Shown here piece after piece: positions 12,362 through 24,331 of a stretch of DNA of 64,000 nucleotides. Position 1 is the first letter of the stretch; every line of letters begins with the position of its first letter. The stretch comes from Kappaphycus alvarezii (Eukaryota > Rhodophyta > Florideophyceae > Gigartinales > Solieriaceae). The position numbers and the translations under genes were made by a program. Under the pieces are notes generated by a model that ran no database searches, was not told where the DNA came from, and was given only the letters and a program-made list of their open reading frames with translations. The DNA is taken from assembly GCA_002205965.3 (NCBI GenBank), contig NADL03000055.1:372001-436000 (forward strand), given 5' to 3'.

Positions 12362-13088
12362 GATCCTATGGACAATTTTCTGTAATGCAATGTAATGTGA
12401 AGGGTGGTCGTCATACTGTACTGTACGCTGTAGGATGGATTACGGGTTACTCAGGTTGAGAAAGACTGCGGCCTTACAGTACAGTACTGTACCAGTACTG
12501 TACTGTAAGTAACATTGCATGCTCGCAAGGAGAGCAGAGGCGCTGCAATATTGGACAATTTACACTAATGTGCACTGTACGGTCCAGCACTGGAGGCGCC
12601 TAGGGTGAATGTTCAACAGGCCCGACCAAATACTTGTCGAGAAAAAAAAAGAATACATTACAGAACTCTGTCTAGCAATGGCCTGTGTGACACAGGCCAT
12701 TGGCGGGTTGTGTCCCATAGCCATGTGGTACGTGGACCACTGTATTGCCTTCCAGCTTAAGTTCTGACAAGTGTATATTCCACTGTAAGCACCTATTATC
12801 TGGAGGACGTGGAATGGTGATGGATCAGGAATTCCGCTCTGTCGTTTCAAACAATGGCATTCTACAGCAGAGTGGCAGACTATGCAGACTACGCTCACGG
12901 CACTTTCCTCTTAACCAAGAAAATTGCCATTAACAAGACTGCATCTTGCAATCATTTCGATTCAGAATAGAGAACTGGTGCGCACATCACTGCAAGCTTT
13001 GTTCTCGGCGGTGTTCTGCTTTTGCTCCACAACTCTCTTCGCCCAAGTCTTCGCTAGAGCCGCCTTACGGAGCCACTGTTGAGCACAT
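12362..13088. other. intergenic region upstream of the TM9SF gene
   Basis: The region holds a cluster of TACTGTAC/GTACAGTA motifs at 12411-12510 and a perfect 27-bp palindrome at 12676-12702. No gene is supported on either strand; the minus frame at 12560-12898 has no recognisable content. Any promoter for the rightward gene must lie here. Confidence 0.45.
12676..12702. repeat. perfect 27-bp palindrome
   Basis: CAATGGCCTGTGT and its exact complement ACACAGGCCATTG flank a single central G (13-bp arms). It lies about 390 bp upstream of the TM9SF start. It could be a protein-binding dyad, a hairpin or an excision footprint; nothing in the sequence decides. Confidence 0.8.
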
Positions 13089-15045
13089 ATGGTTTTCTCG
13101 TACGTATCCGTCATTTGGCGCACTCTGCTTCTGTGGGTCTTCTTCATTTACTCGGCGCAGGCATCTAGCGGCGAGTTTTATGAGAAAGATCAGGTATGTT
13201 GGCGGGTTAATTTTTTGTTGCGTCTGTCTAGGGACATGAAAGTTGCTAACTTTTTGTCAATGTGTAAACAGGAGATAGATTTATGGGTTAACAAAATCGG
13301 TCCGTACAACTCCCCAACGGAGAGCTATGGCTTCTTTGACAAGCTGGCGTGGTGCAGACCGGATGAGATGGAGCATCGCTCCTAAAGCTTGGTGAAACCC
13401 TTGCGGAGATCACTTGGTCAAATCCCGGTATCGGCTACGATTCAATGACGACGTGGAGTCAGAGGAGCTGTGTGAAAAGTCCTGACTGCCGACGAGGTGG
13501 GCGATTTCGTGCGCGCATTAGAAAGCGGTTTGTGTATGACTTTGTACTCGACAATTTGCCTATGAAATTATTCGTCGGTGAACTTAGCGATGACGAGGAA
13601 GATAAGACCTTCTTATACACAAACATTGACTTCACTATCAGCCGAAATGGAGGGCATTATTGAGGCTTCGGCAAGCCCAACTCAGGCGGTGGAGCTTGTT
13701 GAAGGAAGACCTGCGAAATCGTATTCTCCTATTCTTTGAAGTGGCAAGAGGTACGTTTCCTATTGATTTTGATTTGGACTGTCAGGTTACAACTTGCCCT
13801 CCTCTGTATCGGCTTTCTGGGATCCCAGGCTGACCATTTGGTTAACTGCACTTTTTTCCTACTGCTCTAAACCGCTCAACGTATTTAGACAGAATTTCCG
13901 TTTGAGCGAAGAGCGAAAAGTACCGCGATCCTTTCCATTCGCATGACAAGGATATTCACTGGTACAGCATGGGAACGCTATCCTAAGCGTGCTTCTTTTA
14001 ATGGGGTTGCTAGGGTCTATTTTGATGAGAGTCATCCGCAAGGACTTCAGAGAATACGAGGCCCTCGATGCGGATGACGAGGCGGATGATTTCGGCTGGA
14101 AGTTGCTCTACGGGGACGTCTTTCGATTCCCGCGCGGACTTAGCCTGCTTTGTCCATTCCTTGGGACTGGTGTACAATTGTTAATTCTCTCGGGTATCTT
14201 GCTGCTTTTCGGTGCTCTTGAGTTTTTTCACCCATTGTCAAGGGTACTATCTATACCACGGCGGTTGTTTGCTACGCGGCTACAGCTGGTATTGCTGGGT
14301 TCTCCTCAGGATACTTGTACAAGCAAATGGGGGGCGGCGCATGGATTCGAAATGCCCTCATGACTGTTTTCGTCTTTGCGGACCAGCGGTGATGATATGG
14401 TTTTATTTAAACTCCATCGCAGTAATATACAACTCAACGAGGGTCTTGCCGTTATGGACCGTAGCATCGATTGTGGCGCTTTGGGCTGTAGTGACAATAC
14501 CACTAACTATATGGGCGCCATTATTGGAAAGAATCAAAGTCGACCGTATGATGCACCTGGTAGGACATCAAAGATTCCTCGAGAGATTCCCCCAGTTCTT
14601 GGTACAGAAACCTTGGTTTCTGTCTGCGCTTTGTGGCTTGATGCCATTCAGCTCGATATACGTTGAAATTTATTTCATCTTTGGAGCCGTATGGGGGCAC
14701 AAAATTTTCCAAGTGTATGAAATGCTGGGTATCGTGTTTGGCATTCTAATGCTTGTGACGACAATTACTACGGTTTCTGCAGTGTATTTCCAGCTAGCTT
14801 CGGAAAACTACAAGTGGGTATGGGCAAGTGTGGTCTACGGGGGAAGTGTTGGGGCTTACATTTTCGCATATAGCGTGTTCTACTATTACGTGAGCTCACC
14901 ACTGGAAGGTTTTATGCAAGGCAGTTTTTTCTTTGGATATATGGCACTGGTTAGCTACGCTTTCTTCCTGATGTGCGGAACAGTCGGATTTTTCTCTGCG
15001 AGACGATTTGTCCGATTCCTCTACTCATCGGTGAAAAACGATTAG
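13089..15045 (+). pseudogene. TM9SF / EMP70 nonaspanin, frame broken several times
   Basis: Nonaspanins are nine-pass proteins of Golgi and endosomes that help sort transmembrane cargo. The chosen ATG opens a signal peptide (IWRTLLLWVFFIYSAQA), followed after a 78-bp intron by the family's lumenal signature VNKIGPYNSPTESYGF. Further landmarks in order are: SLLKLGETL, GDHLVKSRYRLRF, FVLDNLPMKLFVGEL, EIVFSYSLKW, DIHWYS, GWKLLYGDVFRFP and the long open C-terminal block 14380-15045. That block has KPWFLSALCGLMPF, the 'IYFIFGAVW' helix and a final K-N-D, the family's KxD/E Golgi-retention end. Without the intron the span codes for about 626 residues, the normal family length. At least seven +1/-1 frame changes interrupt it without loss of conserved residues. 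It is therefore either a young pseudogene or a gene hit by assembly indels. Confidence 0.85.
13194..13271 (+). other. spliceosomal intron in the TM9SF gene
   Basis: GTATGT follows CAG at 13191-13193, a GCTAAC branch-point-like motif lies about 30 bp before the end, and the 3' end is AACAG. Removing these 78 bp joins SSGEFYEKDQ to EIDLWVNKIGPY, as the family alignment requires. Because 78 is a multiple of three and the intron has no in-frame stop, its retention would not be visible as a frame break. Confidence 0.8.
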
Positions 15046-16445
15046 CAATTGAGGGAAAAAATGGATGTTTGAAAATGTAGAGCACTGCTCTGATGCAAAT
15101 AGGGAGGCCGCGATACATATTCAGTTAGTATTGGGGCTGCAAGGAGACTCGGATTGCAATTCGTGATTTGCAAAGAGCATTTTCATACTGGCAAACTGGA
15201 GATAATACGTAGGTCATGGCGTCAGCGAAAGGGAGCCCAGTCTCAGCTAAGGAGAAGAATGGGTTGTTGGTCTGGAAGAATCGTGACGTTTGGTAACTTC
15301 TATGGCATGGTCGCAAGGTGCAGAGATAGTTCTAATCATGTGTTCGCGAGAGGCCGATTTGAAGATAGTGAATGGACAGGGGGCTTACAGACACGCCTGT
15401 ATGTTGGGTTATCGTGGGAGAGGCTGGATTGCGGGATGAGAGGTAGTGATTATCCTTTGCCAAAGTACAGTAATTCGCAGACCAATGCACTTCAAACATT
15501 TAGAACTGGTATTGCAATCTAGTAGTAGGCGTTTTCGTTTTGCTGCAACCGGTAGATGCGTATGAAGCTTACTAGTTCCGAGGGCGAGGAATAGGAATGT
15601 TGTCAGGTTCAGCAGTTGAGAGGGGTAGCAAAGTATGGCAAGCACTAGCCTTAATTGACGGATAACGAGTCGCATTAGTGGTGGGACGGTGCAGTACCTT
15701 GGAACCTCTCTGGTTCGTCCAATTCAGGACGAAGTTGGGCATCTTTGGGTCAAGACGCAGTTAACGGAGTGTTGTAAATCGTGTTCCACGCGACGCCATG
15801 GGTGGACTTAACGGAATGTTTCACAATGTTTGTGGTGATGAGAAGTGAACTGCGGACATCATTCCTGTTTTTTTTTCATGTGTATGGTCCACCATTCGAA
15901 CCGGAACAAGCCCGAATGTACAAACGTCAAATTTTGCGTGTAGAAAAATGTCCTGGACCATAATCGCCCGTGAGAACAGAGCACCTCCTTGCACCATTCT
16001 AGATGCGCCAAGCATGGGCCGATTTTGTCCAGTGCCCAAGTGATTGTATGCCACTTTTGTACAGTCCAATTTTAAAATTCGCATTTTTCGACTAGGTTGT
16101 GGCACAAGCAAGCGTTCTGATACCAACAAGAACCTGCCTTGCCCTTCATCATTGGCTGCTAGAACGAGTTTTTGCCGCACATTGACCCGGAACTTTTTGT
16201 CTTCCCGCCTTTCCCATTTCACTTACGGGTTGCGGTCTCGAGCCAAAGCGTTGCACTTTCCTGGGTTGCAACATCCTCCTCGCATGGTTTAACAACCCAC
16301 CTTTCTGCCTTCTCACTGTCACCACCACTCTTTCATCACTTGCGCTTCCTTCATCAAGGCAGTTAACCAGTTTCTGTGCAGTCCCTCGCCGCTCCAAGTT
16401 TGCCTCCACAACCTGACCTCAACGTTTCTTCATCCCCGGTATGAG
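15046..16445. other. intergenic region between TM9SF and the K+ channel
   Basis: Open frames here (15154-15522 +, 15821-16222 -) show no family resemblance and overlap one another. Pyrimidine-rich sequence at 16190-16440 precedes the channel start and may be its 5' leader. Confidence 0.4.
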
Positions 16446-19400
16446 ATGCAAACAAACCCCACCAATTCATCAAGCGCCTCCTCCTCACGTGCAGCCTCCA
16501 GCGGCTTCATTCCTCCATCGTGGACGGACCTTGGCCCGCTGCTGAAAGGTCCTCTTCTATTATGGCTCTGCATTGTCGTCATTGCCACCATGCGATCGCT
16601 TCTCCACCGCTACTTTCGCTCCCAAAGCTTTCGCGCCATGGTGAAACGCGCCAAAAGTCATCGTGACACAAAAGGGCAGCTAGTTCGGTTCGCAAAAGCT
16701 TTTCGCCAGCTTCGGATCACGCTTTCCCGAAATCGCTTCCGGAGGCTGCCACGGCCCAATACTTTGGTCTTCCTAGGTTTATCAGCGGCGCTGTCGTCTG
16801 CGTTTTGTACATTATCAACACTAATGCAAGGCATTCCTGCACACTATTACTTCTTTCAGTGCATATATGGCATTGCCATAGCAGTCAACCTGCTCGTCAG
16901 CTTTGTTTACGCGGACAGGCCAGTGCATTTTGCCTTTAGTCTCAAAACTATTGTGGAGTGTCTGTCAATACCAAGCTTGCTCTTATCATCAGGGGCAAAG
17001 TGGCTAAATTTCAACTTTCTCCAGGCTTACTGCATCTTGATGGAATGGGGCACCTTAGAAAAGCACGATATCGTCCTGCGAAACTATTCAACAATGAGCC
17101 GTTTACTCATCAACCTCTTCCTGCAGCTCCTTACGTTTCTTTTCGTTACCTCATGCGGCGTCCAATTTTTTGAATTGCTTGGGGATCCTGGTCAGGCTTT
17201 GCGATCGGAAACGTTCGAAATAACTTGGGCAAATGCTGTATACTTTGCTGTCGTCACGTTGATGACAGTCGGATATGGTGACTTTGTGCCTTACACTTTA
17301 TTCGGACGAATGTGGATTGTATTCCACATTATATTCGCGGCGTACCTTGTCTCCCGTGAAATCTCGTTGCTTATTGATGCTCTGAAGAGCATGCGTCGGG
17401 GCGGGGGGTCTTACGTCAACTCATCCGGCACTGACCACGTAGTCGTGACGGGTCGTATCAAGTGGGAGTTTTTGCAACAGTTTGTTAAGGAATTTCTAGC
17501 TGAGTCAAGCAATCTCGACACGAAAGTCATTGTGTTGGCATCAAATCCGACGTGGTCAGAGGATGACTGGAATAAGTTTGTTGCACATGACCAATTCTAC
17601 GACCACCTCATTTTTCTCGAGGGCTCTGCACTTCGAATTGATGATCTGAGTCGTGCGAATGTCGGTACTGCGAAAGGAGTTTTTGTGCTCGCGGATCCCC
17701 ACGTAAGAGATCCCTACAAGGAGGATTCAGATATTCTCAAGGCTATATTGACAATTCGCAACTACTCTGGTACTGTGCCGATATATACTTTAAATGCTCT
17801 TCATGAATCTTCCTTTCAGTTTGGCATTGCGATGGATCATCTGGAGCCAGACTACCTGATGAGCTATCCATCTGCCTTTCCCTACTTCCGAACATTTACA
17901 GGCCTTCCTCAAACCCCGACCATGGCCGAGGGGAGGAATATTTGCGACATGACGGTGTTGAGAGGCAAGCGCAACGTTCACGAGGAGTGATTGGGGGTGC
18001 TCGCTCACCAGAGTACAAGTCAATTATGCCAGATCAGGGTCCTGACGAATCCGCAGTCTTAGGAGAGGAGGCCGTGATTTGTATTCAATGGAGGACGAAA
18101 TGCAGGAGCAGCAAATTCGATTGATGGGAACAGCGTGCAAGGGGCTCCGATAGCAGCGCCAGAGAAATACTTTCGATCAAAGTACAACGGACAAGAGTTG
18201 AAAAGTGAAAATCTATGCATGCAAGAATTGGAAATGGTTGTGCTTGCCGAAAATGTGTTTTGCAATGGCTTGAGCACTCTCATTGCAAATGCAACCCTTA
18301 GAGTAGCCCCCCAGCCAAGCAGGAACGATAGCCCATGGTTATGGAATACAAGCTAGGCGCAGAGTGCAGTATTCTTCAGTTCAAGATTCCAAAGAAGCTC
18401 AATGGAATGCGCTTTGGGAGTGTGGCGACTGTCCTTCAGGACTACGGGCTTGTCCTTCTCGCCATAAGGGCACTCTGAGAATGATTGGGTTTTGCTTACT
18501 GTTCACACAATTCTTGAGGAAAGCTCATTTGCAATGGTTTTGTCCTATCATGATCACAGCGTCATTCGAAAAATCGCAGAACACGCGGCAAACTTTATCT
18601 GGAGTGAAGAGCAGTGTAGGGTGAGAGGTAACTCGAGAGAGTCAAGAAATCCTATCGTTGGGCCCGCTCATAGTCTTGAGATTGCCGACAAGGAAAGAGG
18701 GCCAGAATTTGATTCATTTTATGCAGATCACAGAGACAAACCGGAATTGAAAGAGGTGGAGAGACATGTGACTACATTTGTCCCAGTTGGAGGGAACAGA
18801 AAAGCAGCAAAGGCCGGGCCAGCTCTCCATAAGACCTCAGCTCGCCCACAAGACGATGACCAACCTGCAGCAGAGTTGAGAACCCAACGCTCCAAAGCGA
18901 CACCGAGGAACATATTGACTCGATCCAACTCGACAAGCACGGCTCGGGACTTGGGAAACACAACACACCCGACGATGGTAAATCAAGAAAGTCCCAGGAA
19001 GCGAAAAGCGGAAAAAGAGGGAGTTCACAAGGGGACAGAAGGGAAGCGCTCTAGGAATGCGAGTTCAGAACCTCAGAGCGGATCTAAAAAATTGATTTAC
19101 AACAGTATGGATAAGCTCCCCGCTGCACTTCGTGGACACATCATTATCTGCCTTGACGGCGAGAGCCCCCTCATAAGTCTTGAAGTGTTACTGAGAAGAA
19201 TATGGATGCAGCGATCAGGTCAAAAGAAGAAGGTGCCAGTCGTGGTTATTCACCCACGTTTCCCAAAGAATTTCGGAAGGCAAATTGGTGGCTATCAGGG
19301 ATCACTCTTTTTGCTGCAGGGCAATTCACTGTCGTTGGAAACTCTTAGACAGGCGCAGTATCAAAGCGCGAGAGCGTTTCTTATCATGGCTTCTGAGAGT

Positions 19401-20666
19401 AGCGATGCCTCAGGGGGCTCAACAGACTCGAAAGCCATATTTACGCTCATGACCCTTGATTCCCTATTAGCAGAGCGAGACACCTTTGTTTGTTGTGTTC
19501 TAGATGCTGAAGAGTCTCTCCAATTGCTCCGCGCACCGCGTCAAGCGAGGCGAGTTGATGTGAAACTTGGAGAACACCGAGAACCGGATATGATAATTCT
19601 TGAACGCTCTCCTATGGCAGCAGGCCTACCTAGACGCTCCGCGTCATCTACGAGTTTACTACACAGCTTGCCTCCCACCCATTTCACTTCCGCCCTAGGG
19701 AGAAATGCACGACATGGAACGTTTAGTCTCTTGTATCTGCGGGAACCACCGCGCACGCCTCTTCCAAACGACTGGAGCTGAGTAACCGTTCTCATTTGAA
19801 GGGAATAACCCGCTCTAACAGCATGCGCTTTTCATAATGACTCAAGCGATGATGAGGACCAACCGCGATCAGATATTCACAACTTACGGGATCAACATCA
19901 TATGCAAGAGCGGTCTCGAGAAGAGTATTATGAACGTCAACGTTACGCATCAGGGAAATGATGATTTCTTCATTGTTTACTGCACTACTCACCAGGGAGC
20001 ATACAGATCCAGGCTACATACGATTCATTCGGCAACTAATTGGAGCGGCTTCTGGATCTAATGGTGTTGGGTAAGGCAAGTCGACATTCCAGATTCATGG
20101 ACGCAAGTAGAAAAGGCTATTGATGGACGGACATTTCGAGAAACGTCAATCAAATTCTTCAGTACGGATGCATAGCCCTTGGCTTATATCGGTCTGGGGA
20201 TGCTCCAGTGAGAGTAGAAACTAAAAGTGAACAATGGGAACGCCGCGTCTCAAATATCAAGTACCTGGGCGAAGAAGAGATCAGAGCATTGAGAGCGATG
20301 CCGAGCAGCGAACCTTGGCGGCACGAATGATGACATATGGGAGTTACATCGATCGCAAGACGGGTCGGGCTGCAGGACATCTGTCACATGGCTCAGGAAC
20401 TTTTCCTGATGTGGGAATTACACACCAAAGCCTGCCGCTGAACGAGCTTCTGCTCTCCAGGGTTGATGATACGGACGAGTTTGACCGAACGTACTACATC
20501 TGCCCATCGAAAAAGACAAATATTTTTCCAGGAGGCAGTTAATGGAGAGAATGTGCTGCCATATGTGTATTGCTGTCCAGAACCCTACTCACTTGTGGCT
20601 TCCAGCGATGCTGTCTTTGTTCTGTGCGAGCCGTCAACCGTGATCCCTTCCTGGGGCGACGACTGA
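16446..20666 (+). CDS. Slo/BK-type K+ channel with two RCK domains (frame changes present)
   Basis: A K+-selective channel of plasma or organelle membrane; in Slo proteins cytosolic RCK domains couple ion binding to gating. The first open part (16446-17990, 514 residues) has membrane segments at about 35-52, 101-121 and 135-155. A degraded S4 follows near 187-205, then S5, the selectivity filter TVGYGD at residues 274-279, S6, and RCK1 from residue 329 (DHVVVTGRI ... FLEGSALRIDDLSRANV). A Slo-like LAENVFCNGLSTLI block follows near 18250. RCK2 lies in 18492-19781 (LRGHIIICLDGESPL, FLLQGNSLSLETLRQAQY). The C-terminus is seen as YGCIALGLYRSGDAP near 20165 and LPYVYCCPEPYSLVASSDAV, then VFVLCEP, ending at 20666. 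Total is about 1,400 codons. At least four frame changes lie between 17990 and 18492 and more after 19781, several of them compensating. The two long parts share one phase. The S4 arginines are missing. Confidence 0.8.
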
Positions 20667-20945
20667 ACTGGTCGGTTTAAGATTAGTTGCTTTAGGACTC
20701 CGCGTTAACCTTCTACTGACATTACAATGATTCTGCAAATAATGTGTGCAGAGGACGTTTTATTTGTGTACAACACGAATCTAGGTTTCTTTACTCTTCC
20801 GTTTTGCCACTGAGGCGATTCGCGCTGCGACGGTAGAAGACACTCTCTCACCTGCGTTTTTATGCACGTTTCCAAAAAAGCTGCAGCAGGGTTTCTCTTA
20901 CCACGACCCCTTGCCGCAGCCTTTTTTTGTACTCGCCCGGCAATT

Positions 20946-21719
20946 TTAATCTGCACACCCTACCTGTTTAATTGGCAGATGCGTCGCTACTTTTTTGCTC
21001 TGGCGTTTCAACTTTTCTCCTTTTCTGCGTTCCCTATCCGCTCTTCTCCTCTCGCCAATAGCCCTCTGTGCAGCTGCTAGCATGTCTTTCGATATAAGCG
21101 CAGAGGTCTCTTTTATATCTTGGTCCATTTCCTTGTCATTCTGCTCCATACGCTCTGCATAATGGATTTCCTTTTCTTCAGTGGTAACGACCTCGCCCAA
21201 AGCTCCAACTTCAGCTCGTTTCTTTTGCGCTTCTCGCCTCTGCTTCTCTGCGGTTACACGGCGCCTCGAACGTTGTCGCTCCCTCACTGACGTTCGAGTA
21301 AGGTGCTCAAGCTTGCGTTGTGCTAAAGCGGTTTCAGCTGCGACAGTTGCAGAAGCTTCCTCTGGAGCATCGTCATCTTCTACATCCATCTTAGAAATTA
21401 CCCCCTCTGACGACGCACTTCCATTGCGCTGGACATCAGGCAGCAGGTCGTTGGCACTATTCGAGTGGGGCCCGTCAGCGATATTGCTTTCATCATTCTC
21501 CATTTGTCCGACAGTATTCTGAGCTTCATCGTTCCCTGCGGCCTCGGCAAGAGATATGGATCCATTCACATGGCCCGTGTGGTGAGATGAGGATTGGTCT
21601 AGCTCTGCAGACGCCGTGATAAAATCCTGCGGTGGTCTGGGAGGGGGATCATCGGGTATTTGACGGGCTCCGCATATCTCAGGAGGCGCGGGTGAGGGAT
21701 TGCGACGTGTTGAGACCAT
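20946..21719 (-). CDS. unrecognised Arg/Lys/Glu-rich coiled-coil protein
   Basis: A 257-codon open frame I cannot assign. Residues 1-110 are polar and low-complexity (Pro/Ser/Asn/Asp), while 115-240 form a charged, probably helical stretch (RKLEHLTRTSVRERQRSRRR ... ERRRADRERRKGEKLKR). The C-terminal KRQSKK would be a plausible nuclear localisation signal. Just beyond the stop another frame (20956 downwards) reads RVQKKAAARGRGKRNPAAAF, also basic. The true gene may therefore run on through a frame change or a small intron at the GTAGGG after codon 251. It is convergent with the K+ channel, about 280 bp away. It is likely nuclear; function unknown. Confidence 0.55.
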   Translation of the reverse strand: MVSTRRNPSPAPPEICGARQIPDDPPPRPPQDFITASAELDQSSSHHTGHVNGSISLAEAAGNDEAQNTVGQMENDESNIADGPHSNSANDLLPDVQRNGSASSEGVISKMDVEDDDAPEEASATVAAETALAQRKLEHLTRTSVRERQRSRRRVTAEKQRREAQKKRAEVGALGEVVTTEEKEIHYAERMEQNDKEMDQDIKETSALISKDMLAAAQRAIGERRRADRERRKGEKLKRQSKKVATHLPIKQVGCAD

Positions 21720-22936
21720 TGTTGCAAATTTCGGTGCTTCGGACTCGAGTAAACTTTTCGTTGCTGGCAGAGGGCCAGACCAAGAAGGGAACGGTTGAAC
21801 AGTCTGAAGTATTCAGGGGTGTAGAGAGGAAGAGCCCCTTGTATCAGGCTTGGAGATGAACGAGATTCTTGCCCGCTTCGCTAGTCCGCTGTTGATATCA
21901 AACTTGGAACCGGTAATTAGAGGTCTGCCGTCGATTACTTTGCCATCGCTTTACGGCGAGTCACGCTCGACTGCAGAGCCAAATTCCCGGGTTTTGATTT
22001 TGAACTGATTTTTGATTCTTCAACACAGTCTACACACTGTACTGTACTAAACTATTATGTTACTGTAATTGTTGATTTTGTCACCGACTGCCATTGCCCG
22101 GCATGCTCGAAAAAGCAAAACAAGCTCTGTTGCTGAGGATACATTTGGAGCCGGTCTGAAACCGTTCAGTGACTTCCCAGTACGTCTTAGTGTTACAAGG
22201 ATGTGCAACTTTGCCACGAATTTTCGAGACCGAACACAGTCGTACAAACGAGAAAGCAGGATCTTGGTCACAGTGACTTCCGACAACCACTACAAATAAT
22301 ACATTCGTTCAATCCTCTTTAAGAATGAAAGCCGACGGATATTCGAGCAAATAACCATCGTGAAATATTGGAGGTATTTGCGTAACAAACTTTAAATGCG
22401 ATTGCACTTTTGACCTGCTACCAATGAATCTTGTGAGATGATTGAAAATCAAGAAGATCGAATGTTACGCAAATTGTCGGCCTGATATGGGCCTATGGAC
22501 TCTCTAACTTACAACTCCGTCTAGCAGTTGTTGGCGCCAACACAATTTTCGCTCAACTGCCTTGCTGCAACCAAACTCTCCATATGCATGTACCATCGTC
22601 CAACATTTGGGGCATACATATTCTGACCGAAACTCACTTTCTCCGTAGCATCCCACCGAAATCATCTGTAACCTATTGCATTAGTTTATTTTGTAGTTAT
22701 TGAAACGTCATCTGGTGAGCCCAATCCATGCCGCACGTTTGGAAAGTGTTCCACAACGAGCTCAAGTGTACTGCCCAAGCCTTCGATCCCAAATCTCACC
22801 AGCGATAAAATATCGATGCGCGGGAGCAGGTACTGCACTTGCATAAATCGGTCACAGCCTCTTTACTTATGTACGCCTGATCGTGGTCGAGCAGGAAGTA
22901 CAATGCAAGGTCAGCCATCCAGTATGCTTCTTCGCC
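21720..22936. other. interval between the coiled-coil and bZIP genes
   Basis: No recognisable gene. It would contain the promoter of the coiled-coil gene and the 3' region of the bZIP gene. A small TACTGTAC cluster (ACTGTACTGTACTA) sits at 22036-22050. The opposed frames at 22047-22299 overlap one another and look random. Confidence 0.4.
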
Positions 22937-24331
22937 TCAGCATGGCATTGCAACTTTGTGCTTTTTCAGTACCTGCTCCATCGCATCCACTGTATCCTGC
23001 AGCTCATCCATCAATTTCTCCATTACCTCCATCTTTTTACGATATTGTGTAATCGATGCCTCTAGCTGCATATTCCTCGTCTTTCGCTTATCCCTGGATC
23101 GCGCCGCACTCTCGCGGTTCCTTAACATTCGTTTGCTTAGTACGTTCCTCTGCTGTCATCCCCTCGGTGGAAACGTTCCACCACCGTCACGCCCCTCCTC
23201 TTCCCTTTTGGCATCTCGCCGATAGTCCCGCGACCCCCACCGCTTCCTAAATTGACCTCCATCGCACCTCTGCCGTCTGCGTTCGCCCCCACAGCCATAT
23301 CCGCAGCACCAATGCACCAGTCACAGTACCTTGCGGTGGCAAAGGAAGCACCCCCATCGGGGCAATCCGAACTGCACGTCGTCCAATCTGCATGGGGAGC
23401 GTCACCAGTGGGTGGGCCATCAGCGGTGCTCCGTTAGGGGCGAGAGGTGTAAACGATGGATACGTTGTTGCGGCTGTTGGCATGCACGGAGGTATATGCA
23501 ACGCAGGTACCGTAGATGTCGCGACTGTGGAAGAAACGCCCGCGGCCGCAAGGGCAGCCGCAGAGGCGGTTATAGCGGCGTTGCGGCGGCGTTGGCGGCA
23601 GCGTTGGCCACTGCGGTTGCGGCTGCTGCGGCACTCCGGGCGCAGGCTACAGACTCAGCACTGGTTATCTTATCCTTGGAAATATCTCCAAGGGTTTTTG
23701 GGTGATGGTCAAGAGGGTGGGATTGTGTGGGATTCGGACGGATCATGTGGTTGCAGTAGATGGCCAGGGTTAGTTTCTTGCTTCCAGTTGGACGAGTGCG
23801 GTGGTGGTGATCGGCAAGTTCGTTTTGCTCCATGGGTTCAATTTCGTCGTCTTTCTTGTCTGGTTGCGGCTGCTCCGTAGACATGTGTGGTTGATCTGAG
23901 TTTTCATTTTCCATGACGCAAACCGATTGTGTTGTAGGATCTTGTGGTTCTTTTTGACGGATGTTTTCAGTATGTTCACGTTGAGATGGACGCCTCCGTG
24001 CTCTCCCTGCTCTGGTGTGTTTGATGCGACCGTGACGTGATGGCAAGAAGTGGCATTTCCGGTAGTAGAAACTTGCCCATTATTTGTTCGGGGTGTGGTC
24101 AGTTTGGTCGCCACTCGTATCTTCAAGGTCGGCGACAGATTTGATCGCCGATGGATTGGAAGATGGACGAGAATCGAAAACGTCGACCATGTGATCAGAC
24201 GGGTCCAATGCCTCTTGCATGTCTTGAGCATCAAGGGCAGCGCGGGCGTCAAGAGTGGCCCTTGTAGTGTCCTGGATTGGAGATCCTGGTGTCAAGGCAT
24301 CTGAGCTGGCGGAATTGTTGAGAGCGACCAT
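22937..24331 (-). pseudogene. bZIP transcription factor, reading frame discontinuous
   Basis: The C-terminal frame (23128 down to 22937) is an unmistakable bZIP. Its basic region is RMLRNRESAARSRDKRK, with the family's N-x2-[S]AA-x2-SR core. It is followed by a leucine/methionine-rich zipper (MQLEASITQYRKKMEVME ...) and ends in KKHKVAMPC. Upstream, consecutive frames give a His/Pro/Gln-rich middle, an alanine-rich tract (AAAAATAVANAAANAAA near 23.6 kb), an acidic segment (DKKDDEIEPMEQNELAD) and an Asp/Ala-rich N-terminus starting with MVALNNSASSDALTPG at 24331. An in-frame stop lies about 10 codons before the basic region, and at least three frame changes separate the parts. Family role: DNA-binding dimer in the nucleus. 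Target unknown. Confidence 0.7.

Noticed and set aside
12560..12898. 112-codon minus-strand open frame
   Set aside because: No recognisable motif, and it overlaps the palindrome and the presumed TM9SF promoter.
15821..16222. 133-codon minus-strand open frame upstream of the K+ channel
   Set aside because: Overlaps other frames on both strands and shows no family resemblance; likely chance in the leader region.
23392..23880. 162-codon plus-strand frame with alanine-rich segment
   Set aside because: Antisense of the bZIP gene; the alanine/arginine richness reflects GCG/CGC repeats.
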